From: an uncultured Acidimicrobiales bacterium
Lineage (GTDB): Bacteria > Actinomycetota > Acidimicrobiia > Acidimicrobiales > CATQHL01
Reading direction: 5' to 3'
Length of the DNA: 64,000 nt
Assembly: GCA_958295925.1 (NCBI GenBank)
Contig: OY282384.1
Span: 375,572-439,571, forward strand
Shown: in pieces, positions 1-8,900 of the stretch
Position numbering within the stretch: the first letter of the stretch is position 1
Layout of the letters: the number at the start of each line of letters is the position of its first letter
Translations under genes and position numbers: made by a program
Notes under the pieces: generated by a model
The model's database searches: none
The model's input: only the letters and a program-made list of their open reading frames with translations
Told to the model about the DNA's origin: nothing

Positions 1-1
1 C

Positions 2-88
2 CTGGCCCACAAGCTGAACCGCCACCGCGAGAAGCTGGCGACCCAGACGACACGGGACGAAACCGCCCCGGTGGGAGCCGCCCGGTGA
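2..88 (+). CDS. 3' end of an upstream gene, partial
   Basis: An open frame runs from the window edge to a TGA at 86-88, giving the last 28 residues of a protein (LAHKLNRHREKLATQ, then a Thr/Ala-rich tail). The first half is basic and could be helical. The stop overlaps the GTG start of the next gene in a GTGA arrangement, which suggests the two are translated together. Too little is present to name a function. Confidence 0.45.
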   Translation: MAHKLNRHREKLATQTTRDETAPVGAAR

Positions 89-558
89 AACCCAGAGCCA
101 TCGTGACCACCGACTACCAGCCTTCAGTAGAAGAAGCGATCAGGAGTAAATTCACGCCAATGAGTCGAGTCAGCCACAATCACGAAAATGACCCGGAAGG
201 CGACCCCGAAACCCAACCGCCCCGCTGCAGCGAATGCGGCACCACCGCCGAGGTCAAGGTGACCGGCGGCCCGCCCTATTGCTTCGACTGCATGCTGAAA
301 CTCCCCAAGCCCGATTGCAGCCGCTGCGGCGTCCCCGGCGCGTCGACCTTTCTCGGCCTAACCCGGAAGGGCGAGTTGCAGCAGATGACCATGATCTGCG
401 CCTCCTGCGCCGTCGAAGTCCAGGAGATGATCCGGGAGCAGCACGGCCACGAAGCGGCTTCGGAGATAACCAACCCCACCGAGGCCTTCCAGTGGAGCGA
501 CGCCGTCAGACGGGCTTACCTGGCCGGGCGAGAAAGCGAACAGGACGCAGCAGGCTGA
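85..558 (+). CDS. Zinc-ribbon protein with four CxxC pairs
   Basis: A 157-residue soluble protein of unknown function. Four CxxC pairs are visible at about residues 48/51, 66/69, 78/81 and 105/108, enough for two structural zinc sites of the ribbon or knuckle type. The C-terminal third is helical and charged. The GTG start at 85 overlaps the stop of the preceding frame and has a GGGAG upstream. An ATG at 160 (MSRVSHNHEN) would lose a short N-terminus but keep every cysteine, so the exact start is uncertain. Small zinc proteins of this sort in mobile elements often bind DNA or partner proteins, but nothing here shows which. Confidence 0.7.
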   Translation: MKPRAIVTTDYQPSVEEAIRSKFTPMSRVSHNHENDPEGDPETQPPRCSECGTTAEVKVTGGPPYCFDCMLKLPKPDCSRCGVPGASTFLGLTRKGELQQMTMICASCAVEVQEMIREQHGHEAASEITNPTEAFQWSDAVRRAYLAGRESEQDAAG

Positions 559-601
559 AATGCATCAAGCATCAGGAATTAAGAACAGAAGGAGGGAACG
601 C

Positions 602-1318
602 ATGAATTTAACCGAAACCCCGGTGGAAGACACGGTAGACAAGATAGCAGAGGACCGAACCCCGGACGAGCGGCTCATCGACCGCGCCCAGCGCAGCCGG
701 ACGGCCAAGCCGATCCTGACCATGGGCCATTCCACCCACAGCCTCCCGGCCTTCATCACAATATTGGAGGACCACGCCGTCAACCGCGTCGTCGACCTGC
801 GTTCCTACCCCTACAGCCGCCACGCGCCCCAATTCAACCAGCAGCCGCTGGCCCAGGCGCTGCACCGCGCCGCCATCGCCTACGACCACGAGGGTGAATA
901 CCTGGGGGGCCGGCCCCGCCGGGTATCCATGTACGACGCCGGCGGCCAGGTGGATTATCTAAAGATGGCGGAAGGCTCCCACTTCCACGGCGCCATCAAG
1001 AAGCTGGCCCGCCAGGCCATGAACGAGAAGGTATTATTGCTCTGCACCGAGCACGACCCCCTGCAGTGCCACCGGACGGTACTGGTCGCCCGTACCCTGC
1101 ACGAGCAGGGCATAGCCCTCAGCCATATCCTGCGGAGCGGGAAAATAGAAGACCACCGGCAGACGGTGAACCGCATGCTGCGGGGACAAGGCCACGCCAC
1201 GGCATTGGCCGGCACACCGGCCGAGCAGCTGGAAGAATTAGTAGCCGAAGCCTGGCGGGAACAGGGCAAAGCCATCGCCTACCGCAAGCCCAGCCCGGGC
1301 CGCGCCAGCTACAAGTAA
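602..1318 (+). CDS. DUF488 family protein
   Basis: A 238-residue protein. From about residue 40 it carries the DUF488 pattern: a TMGHSTHSLPAF opening strand-turn, then VVDLRSYPYSRHAPQFNQ, EYLGGRPRR, and LLLCTEHDPLQCHRTVLVA near the end of the domain. The CxEHDPxxCHR segment is the family's most conserved part. The family is widespread in bacteria and has no agreed biochemical role. The frame is open from 560, but the ATG at 602 sits behind AAGGAGGG at the right distance and is the better start. The last 60 residues are helical and less conserved. It is followed 51 bases later by the first gene of a small paralogous pair. Confidence 0.85.
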   Translation: MNLTETPVEDTVDKIAEDRTPDERLIDRAQRSRTAKPILTMGHSTHSLPAFITILEDHAVNRVVDLRSYPYSRHAPQFNQQPLAQALHRAAIAYDHEGEYLGGRPRRVSMYDAGGQVDYLKMAEGSHFHGAIKKLARQAMNEKVLLLCTEHDPLQCHRTVLVARTLHEQGIALSHILRSGKIEDHRQTVNRMLRGQGHATALAGTPAEQLEELVAEAWREQGKAIAYRKPSPGRASYK

Positions 1319-1369
1319 GCCGACTCCACCCAGAAACTGACCACAGAAGAAGAGGAGCCTGACCTAACA

Positions 1370-1687
1370 ATGACGACGATGACCGAGCGGCCCACCGAAG
1401 AACGCGAACCCCGGTTCAGCCTCGCCTCCGGCGAGGCCCTGGACCTCAGCGACTGCCCCGACCTGGCCGCAGCGACCCGGAAGGCCTGGCACTGGTGCCA
1501 CCGGAACCTGAGCTGGGACCAGGGCGTCCCGGCCCTGGACGACACAGTGCAGCACTACGTCCAGCTCTTCCCAGAACGCTGCCCGCATGCCAACAAAGAA
1601 CAGCGGGAGGCCTTCCGCAGGGGCATAGAACAGGCCCAGGCCGAAGCCGTGAACCGGCGGGACGCCACGCTAAACCCAGAAGAGTAA
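1370..1687 (+). CDS. Small acidic protein, PERCP-motif pair member 1
   Basis: 105 residues, unknown function. The core matches the next gene: an L-x-L-x-D/E-x2-D/N-L-x2-A start, an AW-x-WC motif (here KAWHWCHRN), a short helix, then Y-x4-F/Y-PERCP and an EQ-rich helix. Both proteins are acidic and probably all helical. The shared cysteines (WC and RCP) could bind metal or form a pair, but two cysteines are not enough to call a zinc site. GAAGAAGAGGAG lies upstream of the ATG. The neighbouring copy suggests local duplication. Confidence 0.65.
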   Translation: MTTMTERPTEEREPRFSLASGEALDLSDCPDLAAATRKAWHWCHRNLSWDQGVPALDDTVQHYVQLFPERCPHANKEQREAFRRGIEQAQAEAVNRRDATLNPEE

Positions 1688-1770
1688 ACCCATTACCCCA
1701 CAGAGCAACCAGGACCAACCACCATCCAGAGAAACCCGCCAATAGGAACAAGAATAAGGAAGGAAAGACC

Positions 1771-2214
1771 ATGCCCACCGACTACGAACCCGAGGACCAA
1801 GACGACGGAGAGAACACCCACCGCGAACCCGAAGGCGACCTCGAACCCGGCGGAATGCTGGAATTAGAGGACAGCGCCAACCTGGAAGAGGCCGTCAGCA
1901 ACGCCTGGCAATGGTGCTTCAGCAACATCGGCGACTGGGGGGCCCGGGGCCAGGCCCTGGAGATGATCATCGAGGAATACGTGTACCACTACCCGGAACG
2001 CTGTCCCGAAGACCCCGAAGAGCAGAAGATGATCGTAGAAACCGTCGTCGCCCGCTCCGTAACCGGGACGATCCGGGAAAGCGTCGAAAAGCTGAAGGAA
2101 GAGGGTTCCATCGTGGAAGACGAGAAGGGAGTCATCACCGTCAACCCCATCCTGAAGCAGGCCACCCAGGTCGCCGAGGACTACAGTCGGGCCCTGGACC
2201 GAATGAACGACTAG
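1771..2214 (+). CDS. Acidic protein, PERCP-motif pair member 2
   Basis: 147 residues. The N-terminal 40 are strongly acidic. Residues about 35-90 repeat the core of the preceding gene (AWQWCFSN, then YHYPERCPEDPEEQ). A C-terminal helical extension of about 55 residues (VTGTIRESVEKLKEEGS onward) is absent from the shorter copy. AAGGAAGGAAAG precedes the ATG by a few bases. No family is recognised. The duplicated core with different tails suggests the core is the interaction unit and the tail gives specificity, which is inference only. Confidence 0.7.
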   Translation: MPTDYEPEDQDDGENTHREPEGDLEPGGMLELEDSANLEEAVSNAWQWCFSNIGDWGARGQALEMIIEEYVYHYPERCPEDPEEQKMIVETVVARSVTGTIRESVEKLKEEGSIVEDEKGVITVNPILKQATQVAEDYSRALDRMND

Positions 2215-2399
2215 GCCAGCAGGCTGACCAGACAGGGCCGACCAGGCTCCACTGCCGGGCCACCCCCTACCTCCCCGCCTACCCGGTTTCAGGCCTCCCC
2301 ACATCCATTCTCACGCTTAGCTACGCCGCCCCCGGCGAAGAGCCGCCAGCGTCGAGGAAGGAAAGAAGGGAGCACTCCTGATAACCGGCAGCGGAGAGA

Positions 2400-2870
2400 A
2401 TGATGCCCCGAAAGACCAGAACGACCACCGGAACGACCACCAGAACCGCCAGCAGGCCGAGCAAGCGAAGAACGACCCCGGCCGAAGCCATCGCCGAGAG
2501 CGAGGCCAACCAAGGCGCCGACGCCGGAGCTGCCCCAGGCCGAAGAATCGCCAGCGCCCTGGACCAAGCCCGCCAGGCAGGCGCTGGGAAGCCAGCAGGG
2601 GAAGCAGAGACCCAGGCCAGCCACCCCACCGGCGGTTATCACATAACGCCCACCTACGGGCGCAGGCTGACCAACAGCCAAAAGGCGGAGCAGCAGCTCC
2701 AGAGCCTGGAAGAGGAAGTAGCGCGGCTCACCCCGGAAGACCGCCAGCGTTTCCAAGGCCAAGTCAAGGCCATCCGGAAGGCCGCCGCGCAGCCGACTTT
2801 GGACCTGGAAATAGCTCCCCCAGCCGGAGACAGCAATACCAAAGAACAAGAGGTCGCCGACCTCTTCTAA
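2400..2870 (+). CDS. Hypothetical basic protein with coiled-coil C-terminus
   Basis: 156 residues. The first 25 residues are almost all Arg, Lys and Thr (MMPRKTRTTTGTTTRTASRP), so this end is strongly basic and likely disordered. The middle is Ala/Gly-rich and low in complexity. Residues about 90-135 form a helix with heptad character (QLQSLEEEVARLTPEDRQRF). Two ATGs, at 2400 and 2403, are possible starts. The basic tail would suit nucleic-acid binding. No domain is recognised, and low complexity makes homology hard to judge. Confidence 0.55.
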   Translation: MMPRKTRTTTGTTTRTASRPSKRRTTPAEAIAESEANQGADAGAAPGRRIASALDQARQAGAGKPAGEAETQASHPTGGYHITPTYGRRLTNSQKAEQQLQSLEEEVARLTPEDRQRFQGQVKAIRKAAAQPTLDLEIAPPAGDSNTKEQEVADLF

Positions 2871-2950
2871 CGTAGAGCTAGACACCGGGAAACGCGACCC
2901 AGCACAACAAGAAAATCCCGACCTACCGGGAGCCAAGGACGGCCAGACCG

Positions 2951-3295
2951 ATGGACAAGGAAGAACTGCAGAAGCTACGAGACGAAATGGAAGCTAGCTG
3001 GCGGCCCAGCAGCGACGCCCGCAACTTCTGGGCGCTTTGCCCGCGCTGCCGGCACTGGGCGCCTCAGTACACGCTGCCCAGTAAGAAGACCGAAATCAGA
3101 TGGCACTCCCGCTGCGCCAGCTGCCGGCTGCTCAGCCCGAACCTATTGCAGTACAGTAAGGACACAATGCGCGAGATGCTCCCGACCAGCGACCCCATGG
3201 CCAAATACTGCCGGCCCAGGGAGATAACTCCCCAGGAGTCCATCAAACGCCGCAAGATCGAACGGGAACGCATGAGACGCTACGGGATACGATGA
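2951..3295 (+). CDS. Zinc-ribbon protein
   Basis: 114 residues with a classic four-cysteine ribbon: CPRC at about residues 30-33 and CASC at about 55-58, separated by a Trp/Lys-rich strand region. The C-terminal 30 residues are a strongly basic helix (SIKRRKIERERMRRYG). The layout, ribbon then basic helix, resembles small DNA- or RNA-binding factors of phages and plasmids, but no named family fits. The TGA stop overlaps the ATG of the next gene (ATGA), so the two are probably translationally coupled. Confidence 0.7.
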   Translation: MDKEELQKLRDEMEASWRPSSDARNFWALCPRCRHWAPQYTLPSKKTEIRWHSRCASCRLLSPNLLQYSKDTMREMLPTSDPMAKYCRPREITPQESIKRRKIERERMRRYGIR

Positions 3296-3642
3296 GCGAA
3301 ACGACGGCAGAAGTAAGCCAGCGAGAACCCAGCCGCCCCTGGCAGGTCAGACAGCAACGCTGGGCGCCGCCCCTCTGTACCGGGCTGACCATGGCCCTCT
3401 TCGTCACCGCCTGGACCATCTACGGCGTCTACGCCTACCAGGAACTATGCATCTTCCCGCCGCAGCGAGTCGCCGCCTGCAGCGAAGACTTTTGGGGCGA
3501 CCTCACCCTGGTCTGGGTCGGAACCGGGACTCTGGCCCTCTTCATCATCGCCAGCGGCTTCACCCACTGGGTGAACACCGGCTACCGGGAATACCGGAAG
3601 AGCGAAGGCGCAGAGGCCATCGAGGACTACAACTATCGCTAG
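3292..3642 (+). CDS. Two-pass membrane protein
   Basis: 116 residues. Two hydrophobic segments are clear, at about residues 30-50 (LCTGLTMALFVTAWTIYGVYAY) and 73-92 (LTLVWVGTGTLALFIIASGF). The loop between them has two cysteines (CIFPPQRVAAC) that could face the outside and form a disulfide. The tail is charged and ends EDYNYR. It overlaps the zinc-ribbon gene by four bases. It is the last gene before the 630-bp repeat-bearing leader of hen1. No family is recognised. Confidence 0.65.
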   Translation: MSETTAEVSQREPSRPWQVRQQRWAPPLCTGLTMALFVTAWTIYGVYAYQELCIFPPQRVAACSEDFWGDLTLVWVGTGTLALFIIASGFTHWVNTGYREYRKSEGAEAIEDYNYR

Positions 3643-3670
3643 TCAGTATCGCGAGCCAGTCAGCAGCCGG

Positions 3671-3780
3671 TTTTAATTGACGGGTAATTGACAATCAGAA
3701 CGGAAAACGGCCGGTTTGCAGCTTTTCCCTATCTGAAGACGCCCCGATTTTAATTGCTGGGTAATTTACAATTAGAACGG
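3671..3780 (+). repeat. Two direct copies of a 33-bp AT-rich element
   Basis: Copies lie at 3671-3703 and 3748-3780, 77 bp apart, and differ at 4 of 33 positions. Each starts TTTTAATTG, has GGGTAATT in the middle, and ends AGAACGG. They stand out as AT-rich in GC-rich surroundings. They could be operator or iteron sites upstream of the hen1 promoter. Confidence 0.75.
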
Positions 3781-3840
3781 TTTCCGCTGGGATTGAGAAC
3801 GCAGTGCGAGAGGGCCCAATGGCCGATAGGCCGCCCTGAC

Positions 3841-3849
3841 TGCTATAAT
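3841..3849 (+). promoter_or_regulatory. Extended -10 promoter element upstream of hen1
   Basis: TGCTATAAT is a perfect extended -10 box (TGn then TATAAT). No good -35 is present 16-18 bases upstream, which is usual for extended -10 promoters. Transcription from here would give a long leader before hen1 at 4276. Confidence 0.5.
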
Positions 3850-4122
3850 CGGAGTTAGAAACAAGACCTGCTCCGACGAATACGGAGCTCCGCCCCGCAT
3901 GACTAACCAATGGCATCCCATTGGCAGCCCAGCCACCAACTCCCCCACCGGGGAATCACCCCTTGTCCACGTGACGGGAGACAAATTCCCAGCCGGGCAA
4001 GCCGAGCAGGGAATCAGCCGACATACTTCGGCGAATTGAGATACGAGGGAACGAACCCACCCCCGGAGGGATCCACGAACTATCAACCAGGAAGACCAAT
4101 CACACCGTTACCAGCCCTGGAA

Positions 4123-4137
4123 AGAGGGGACTCCACC
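4123..4137 (+). promoter_or_regulatory. 15-bp element shared by hen1 and pnkp leaders, copy 1
   Basis: AGAGGGGACTCCACC occurs here and again, identical, at 5905-5919 upstream of pnkp. The copies lie about 140 and 75 bases before the respective start codons. Identity upstream of two functionally linked genes suggests a shared regulatory site. Confidence 0.4.
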
Positions 4138-4275
4138 CTTCATCATTTGGGACCATACAATCCCCCAAGGGCAAGACGAAGCCAAGACGGGACTCCCCCG
4201 AACGAGACCTTGACTGAAGAAGGCCAACCCAGAAACGCCCAACCCCCCACGGGAAAGAAGGAAGAGAACCAGAAG

Positions 4276-5832
4276 ATGTTGACAATCAGCACCACCCGCG
4301 CCCCGGCCACCGACCTGGGCTACCTGCTGCACAAGCACCCGGACCGGGTCCAGCAATTCGACCTCCCCTTCGGGCAGGCCCACGTCCTCTACCCCGAAGC
4401 CACCGAAGAACGCTGCACCGCCGCCCTGCTGCTGGACATCGACCCGATAAAGCTGACCAAGCGCGGCCAGAGCCGGAACGAGCGAGGCACCCCCGACTTC
4501 CTGCTCCAGGAATACGTGAACGACCGGCCCTACGCCGCCAGCTCGCATCTCAGCGTGGCGCTGACCCGGGTCTACAGCAGCGCCCTCAGCGGCGTGTGCC
4601 AAGCCCAGCCCGAGCTGGTCAACCAGCCGCTGCCCCTGAGCATCGGGATAACCTCCCTGCGCTGCCCGGTGGGCGAAGAACTGCTGCGCCGCATCTTCGA
4701 ACCCCTGGATTACACGGTCACAGTGGAGACCCCCGGCCTGGACGAACGCTACCCCCACTGGGGCGAAAGCGTCCACCATAACGTCACCCTGGAGTCGGAT
4801 AAGCACACCCTGAGCCAGACATTGAAGCATCTGTACCTGCTCCTGCCGGTGGTGGACAACAGCAAGCATTACTGGATCGACGACAGCGAACTGGAGAAGA
4901 TGTTCCGCATCGGCGAAGGCTGGCTTGAGCAGCACCCCGGACGCCGGCAAATCGCCCGGCGCTATTTGGGACACCGCAACAGCCTGCTGAACGAAGCCGA
5001 AGAACGCTTCAAGAAGCTGGACGAAGAGGCCGGCAGCGACAATGCCGGAGTAGCAGCCGAAACCGTCCTGCCCGGCCTGGACTTACCAGCCATTGAAGCA
5101 ACGATAGACCAGACCGGAGACGCGATGGGCGAAGAACCGCCCGACCCAGAGCAGGAGACCGCCACCCCGCGCCTCAAGCGAGGCCGGGACTACCGCAACC
5201 TGGAGGCCCGCCTGGAAGCCCCGCTCACCCTGGGCGACCAACGGATGGCCGCGGTGTTGGACGCGGTGAAAACCTGCAGCGCCAAGACGGTCCTGGACCT
5301 CGGCTGCGGCGAAGGGCAGCTGCTGCGGCCCCTCTGCCAGACACCTGAACTGGAGAAGGTGACCGGAGTCGAAGTCTCCCCCTTCACCCTGACACGTTGC
5401 AAGGGCCGCCTGAAGATGCGGGAATACGTCCCCGAATGGCTGAGCCACCTGACCCTGCTGCAGGGGTCGTTAGTTTACAGAGACCGGCGACTCAACGGCT
5501 ACGACTGCGCCGTCGCCATGGAGGTCATCGAGCACATCGACGAAAGCCGGCTGCCCGCCTTCGAGGATGCGATATTAGGCGCCGCCCGGCCCAAAACCCT
5601 GATCATCACCACGCCGAACCGGGAGTTCAACCGCCTGTTCCCCGACTTCGACTACGAGAAGGACAAGCGGCACCGGGACCACCGGTTCGAATGGACCCGG
5701 GAACAGTTCCAGGAATGGTGCAGCCAAGCCGCCAACAACCAAGGCTATTCAGTAGCCATCAGCCCCATCGGCAACGAACACCCGGAATACGGCGGCGGCA
5801 GCCAGATGGCCGTCTTCACCCGCCTGGACTGA
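4276..5832 (+). CDS. hen1: Hen1-type 3'-terminal RNA ribose 2'-O-methyltransferase
   Basis: 518 residues, typical of bacterial Hen1. In RNA repair this enzyme methylates the 2'-OH at the 3' end of a broken RNA before Pnkp seals it, so the mended site resists a second cut. The N-terminal half matches the bacterial Hen1 regulatory domain (start MLTISTTRAPATDLGYLLHK, then FGQAHVLYPEATEERCTAA). The C-terminal half is the methyltransferase: SAM loop VLDLGCGEGQLL near residue 340, metal-binding EVIEHI near 417 and the later histidines in HRDHRFEWTREQF, which together make the ExxEH...H site expected of Hen1. The ATG at 4276 is preferred over the open frame from 3910 because it begins exactly where the family begins, behind AAGGAAGAG. 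pnkp follows 161 bp later. Confidence 0.95.
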   Translation: MLTISTTRAPATDLGYLLHKHPDRVQQFDLPFGQAHVLYPEATEERCTAALLLDIDPIKLTKRGQSRNERGTPDFLLQEYVNDRPYAASSHLSVALTRVYSSALSGVCQAQPELVNQPLPLSIGITSLRCPVGEELLRRIFEPLDYTVTVETPGLDERYPHWGESVHHNVTLESDKHTLSQTLKHLYLLLPVVDNSKHYWIDDSELEKMFRIGEGWLEQHPGRRQIARRYLGHRNSLLNEAEERFKKLDEEAGSDNAGVAAETVLPGLDLPAIEATIDQTGDAMGEEPPDPEQETATPRLKRGRDYRNLEARLEAPLTLGDQRMAAVLDAVKTCSAKTVLDLGCGEGQLLRPLCQTPELEKVTGVEVSPFTLTRCKGRLKMREYVPEWLSHLTLLQGSLVYRDRRLNGYDCAVAMEVIEHIDESRLPAFEDAILGAARPKTLIITTPNREFNRLFPDFDYEKDKRHRDHRFEWTREQFQEWCSQAANNQGYSVAISPIGNEHPEYGGGSQMAVFTRLD

Positions 5833-5904
5833 AAGAGCGGGCTCCGCCCATCAGCGAACGAGCAAGAGGCCAACTCCCCGTAGCAATCCCCACGGCTAGC
5901 CCCA

Positions 5905-5919
5905 AGAGGGGACTCCACC
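5905..5919 (+). promoter_or_regulatory. 15-bp element shared by hen1 and pnkp leaders, copy 2
   Basis: This is identical to the element at 4123-4137. Together with the 23-bp repeats just downstream it makes the short hen1-pnkp gap look regulatory. Confidence 0.4.
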
Positions 5920-5931
5920 GGAGAGTTTAGA

Positions 5932-5980
5932 AGACTATTAGAGACTGGCCTAAAAGACCACTAGAGACCAGTCTAAAAGA
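5932..5980 (+). repeat. Imperfect 23-bp direct repeat with internal dyad upstream of pnkp
   Basis: Two copies of AGACyAyTAGAGACyrGyC followed by TAAA lie end to end, at 5932-5954 and 5955-5977. Overlaid on them is an inverted repeat, AGACTGG (5942-5948) against CCAGTCT (5968-5974). The pnkp ribosome site starts right after. This could be a repressor site or a leader hairpin controlling pnkp. Confidence 0.6.
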
Positions 5981-5993
5981 GGAAGAGAACGCC

Positions 5994-8900
5994 ATGAGCA
6001 TCCCCGAAACCCGACGCTACCCCGACGAGGGGCTCAACCCCGACGCCTACCCGGTGAACGCCCACGCCTCCCACGAGACTGAGCAGACCCAGGCCCAAGA
6101 GGCCAGAACAGCCTGCCGAACGACCACCGTCGCGGTGGCCAGGCCGGACAATCCGGTAGCCGTCGCCGTCCCGAAGACTTCCAGCAGGGAGAACAGCACC
6201 GAACCCGTAGACGGGCAGGAAGAGACCGACAGACGCCAGCCCCGCAACCGCCACGAGCGGAAGCAGCAAGAGGCAGCCCTGCGAGAGGACATAGACCGGG
6301 ACGACCCCTTGGGGCCGGAACAGTCCCACCCCAAGAAAATCAACATCAACGACTTCTGCCTGGTGCTGCTGATCGGCCCCGCCGGCAGCGGCAAATCCAC
6401 GTTTGCAAAGAAGCACTTCGCCAAGGACGAAATCCTGGCCTCGGACGACTTCCGGGAGATGCTGACCGGCAACCGCCACGACCAGGAATGCTCGGCGGAA
6501 GCATTTGAGTTGCTGCACCACGCGTTAGACCTGAGGCTGAAGCGCCGCCGGCTCTGCGTGGTGGACGCGACCAATCTCATGGACGAACACCGGAAGAAGA
6601 TGGTCGACATCGCCCGCGAGCACGACGCCCGCGTGACGGCAATAGTCTTCAAGCTTCCGCTAAGCGACATCCTGCTTCAGAACGAAGAACGAGGGGAAGC
6701 GGACCCCGCCAGCGTAGTGCCGGAACGCGACGTCCGCCGGCAGAACGGCGGCTTCCGCAAGCTGGACGGCTCCCTGAAGAGCCAGCGAGTGAAGGGAGTA
6801 CGCTACCTGCGGAGCCGGGAGCAAGCCGAGGAAACTATCGTAGAACGCTACCCCCTGCGAGAGGACAAACGCAACGAACGCGGCCCCTTCGACGTCATCG
6901 GCGACGTCCACGGTTGCCACGCTGAGTTGGTCACCCTGCTGCAACAGTTAGGCTACCGGGAAACCGAAAGCGACTCCGGCACCGAGTCCGACGCCACAAC
7001 CTACCGCCACCCCGAAGGCCGAAGAGTCGTTTTCGTCGGCGACCTAAACGACCGCGGCCCCAGCTCCGACTCCTGCCTGGACCTGGGCATGAGAATGGTG
7101 GAAGCGGGCGACGCCCTCCACGTCAACGGCAATCACGAGGACAAGCTGTACCGCCACCTGCGGGGGAACAAGGTCCAGATGAACCCGAGCCTGCAACTGA
7201 CCATCGACCAAATAGAAGCCCGCGGCCCCGAATTCAAACAGCAGGTGAGGCAATTCCTGGGCAACCGCCCCGAACACCTCTGGCTGGAGGACGGCCGCCT
7301 CACCGTGGCCCACGGCGGCATCCTGGAACGCTACCAGGGCCGAGCCTCCGGCCGAGTGAAAGCCTTCTGCCTCTACGGCATGACCAACGGCGAGCAGGAC
7401 GAATGGGGCCTGCCAGTCCGCCTGCAGTGGCACCGGGAATACCGCGGCAAGAGCACGGTGGTCTACGGCCATACCCCGGTATTGGAGCCGGAGTGGTCCA
7501 ACCACACCATCAACATCGACACCGGCTGTTGCTTCGGCGGGAAGCTGACCGCCCTGCGCTGGCCGGAGAAGGAATTGGTCAGCGTCCCCGCGCTGGAGAC
7601 CTACTACACGCCGCCCAAGCCGCTGGAAGCCCCGGCAAACGACGGAACGGCGACAGTCGGCCCGACAGTGACTATAGAAAACCTGAAGGCCGCCGGGCAG
7701 GAAGAGAACACACCCAACCAACAAAGCAAAGGCCGCCGAGGCGACCCCGGCAAGATAGAATCCCTGAAGGCGGCCCTGAACCCGGCGCCGCCCCGGCCGG
7801 CCCCGGCCCAGAGCCTGGACCTGCAGAAGTTCACCGGCGACCAGGAGATAATGACCGCCCGTGGCGGAGTAATCAGAACCAAGGCCAAGCAGAACGCCGG
7901 CGCCCTGGAGACCATCTCCCGTTTCAGCGTCGACCCCCGCTGGCTGGTATATCTGCCGCCGACAGTATCGCCGAGCGAAACCTCCCGGCTGGAGAACTGG
8001 CTGGAACGGCCGGAAGAAGTACTGAACCAGTACCGCCAGGACGGCGTGAGGACGGTGATCTGCGAAGAGAAGCACATGGGCTCTAGGGCCGTCGCCATCG
8101 TCGGCCGAAGCCGCCTGGCAGTCAACAAATACTTCGGCCTGACCGAGGACGAGGACACCGCGAACGCCGGCATCATCTATACCCGGACCGGCCGGAGGTT
8201 CTTCGACGACCCGGAAAGAGAGAAGTACGTCCTGGACGCCCTCCGCCGGGGAATGGTCGGCAGCGGCCTCTGGAACATCCTGGAAGCCGATTGGGTAGTC
8301 CTGGACTGCGAACTCATGCCCTGGTCCCTGAAGGCCGAAGGCCTCTTCCAGAAGACCTACGCCCCAGTGGCCGCAGCGGCGATGAATACGACCCAGCAGA
8401 CCGAAGAACTACTCATACAAGCCGCGAAACGCGGCCTGGAAGTAGTCGACCTGGTGGAAGGGCAGGAACAGCGGATGCGCGCCGCCCGGGAGTACGAAAT
8501 CGCCTACCGGACCTACTCCCAGCCCACGCTGACCAACCAGGACATCAGGATCGCCCCCTTCCACCTCCTGGCCAGCGACAGAGCGATTTACTTCAACCGC
8601 ACGCACCACTGGCACATGCAGCAGGCGGAGGCCCTGGCCGAACACGGCGCAGCTACAGTACAAGCCACCAAGTGGCTGACCGCCGACCTGGACGACCCGG
8701 AGCAGTGCCAGGCCGCCATCGACTTCTGGAACGAACTCACCGCCGCCGGCAGCGAGGGCATGGTGGTCAAGCCCTTGGAGTTCCTGCCCCGGGGAACGAG
8801 AGACCGGATCCAGCCGGCGGTCAAAGTACGGGGCAGCCGCTACCTGAGATTGATCTACGGGCCGGAATACGACCTGCCCGGGAACATCAACCGGATGCGA

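Larger units (their letters stand above)
3643..4275 (+). other. 633-bp leader upstream of hen1
   Basis: No convincing gene. The stretch holds two copies of a 33-bp AT-rich repeat, an extended -10 box, and about 425 bases of probable untranslated leader with several short dyads, for example GGGGAATCACCCC near 3952. An in-frame extension of hen1 back to 3910 is open, but its composition and lack of family similarity argue against translation. Confidence 0.6.

Noticed and set aside
4108-4974. 288-codon antisense frame over hen1
   Set aside because: It is a low-complexity Val/Gly/Leu-rich shadow opposite a well-supported gene.
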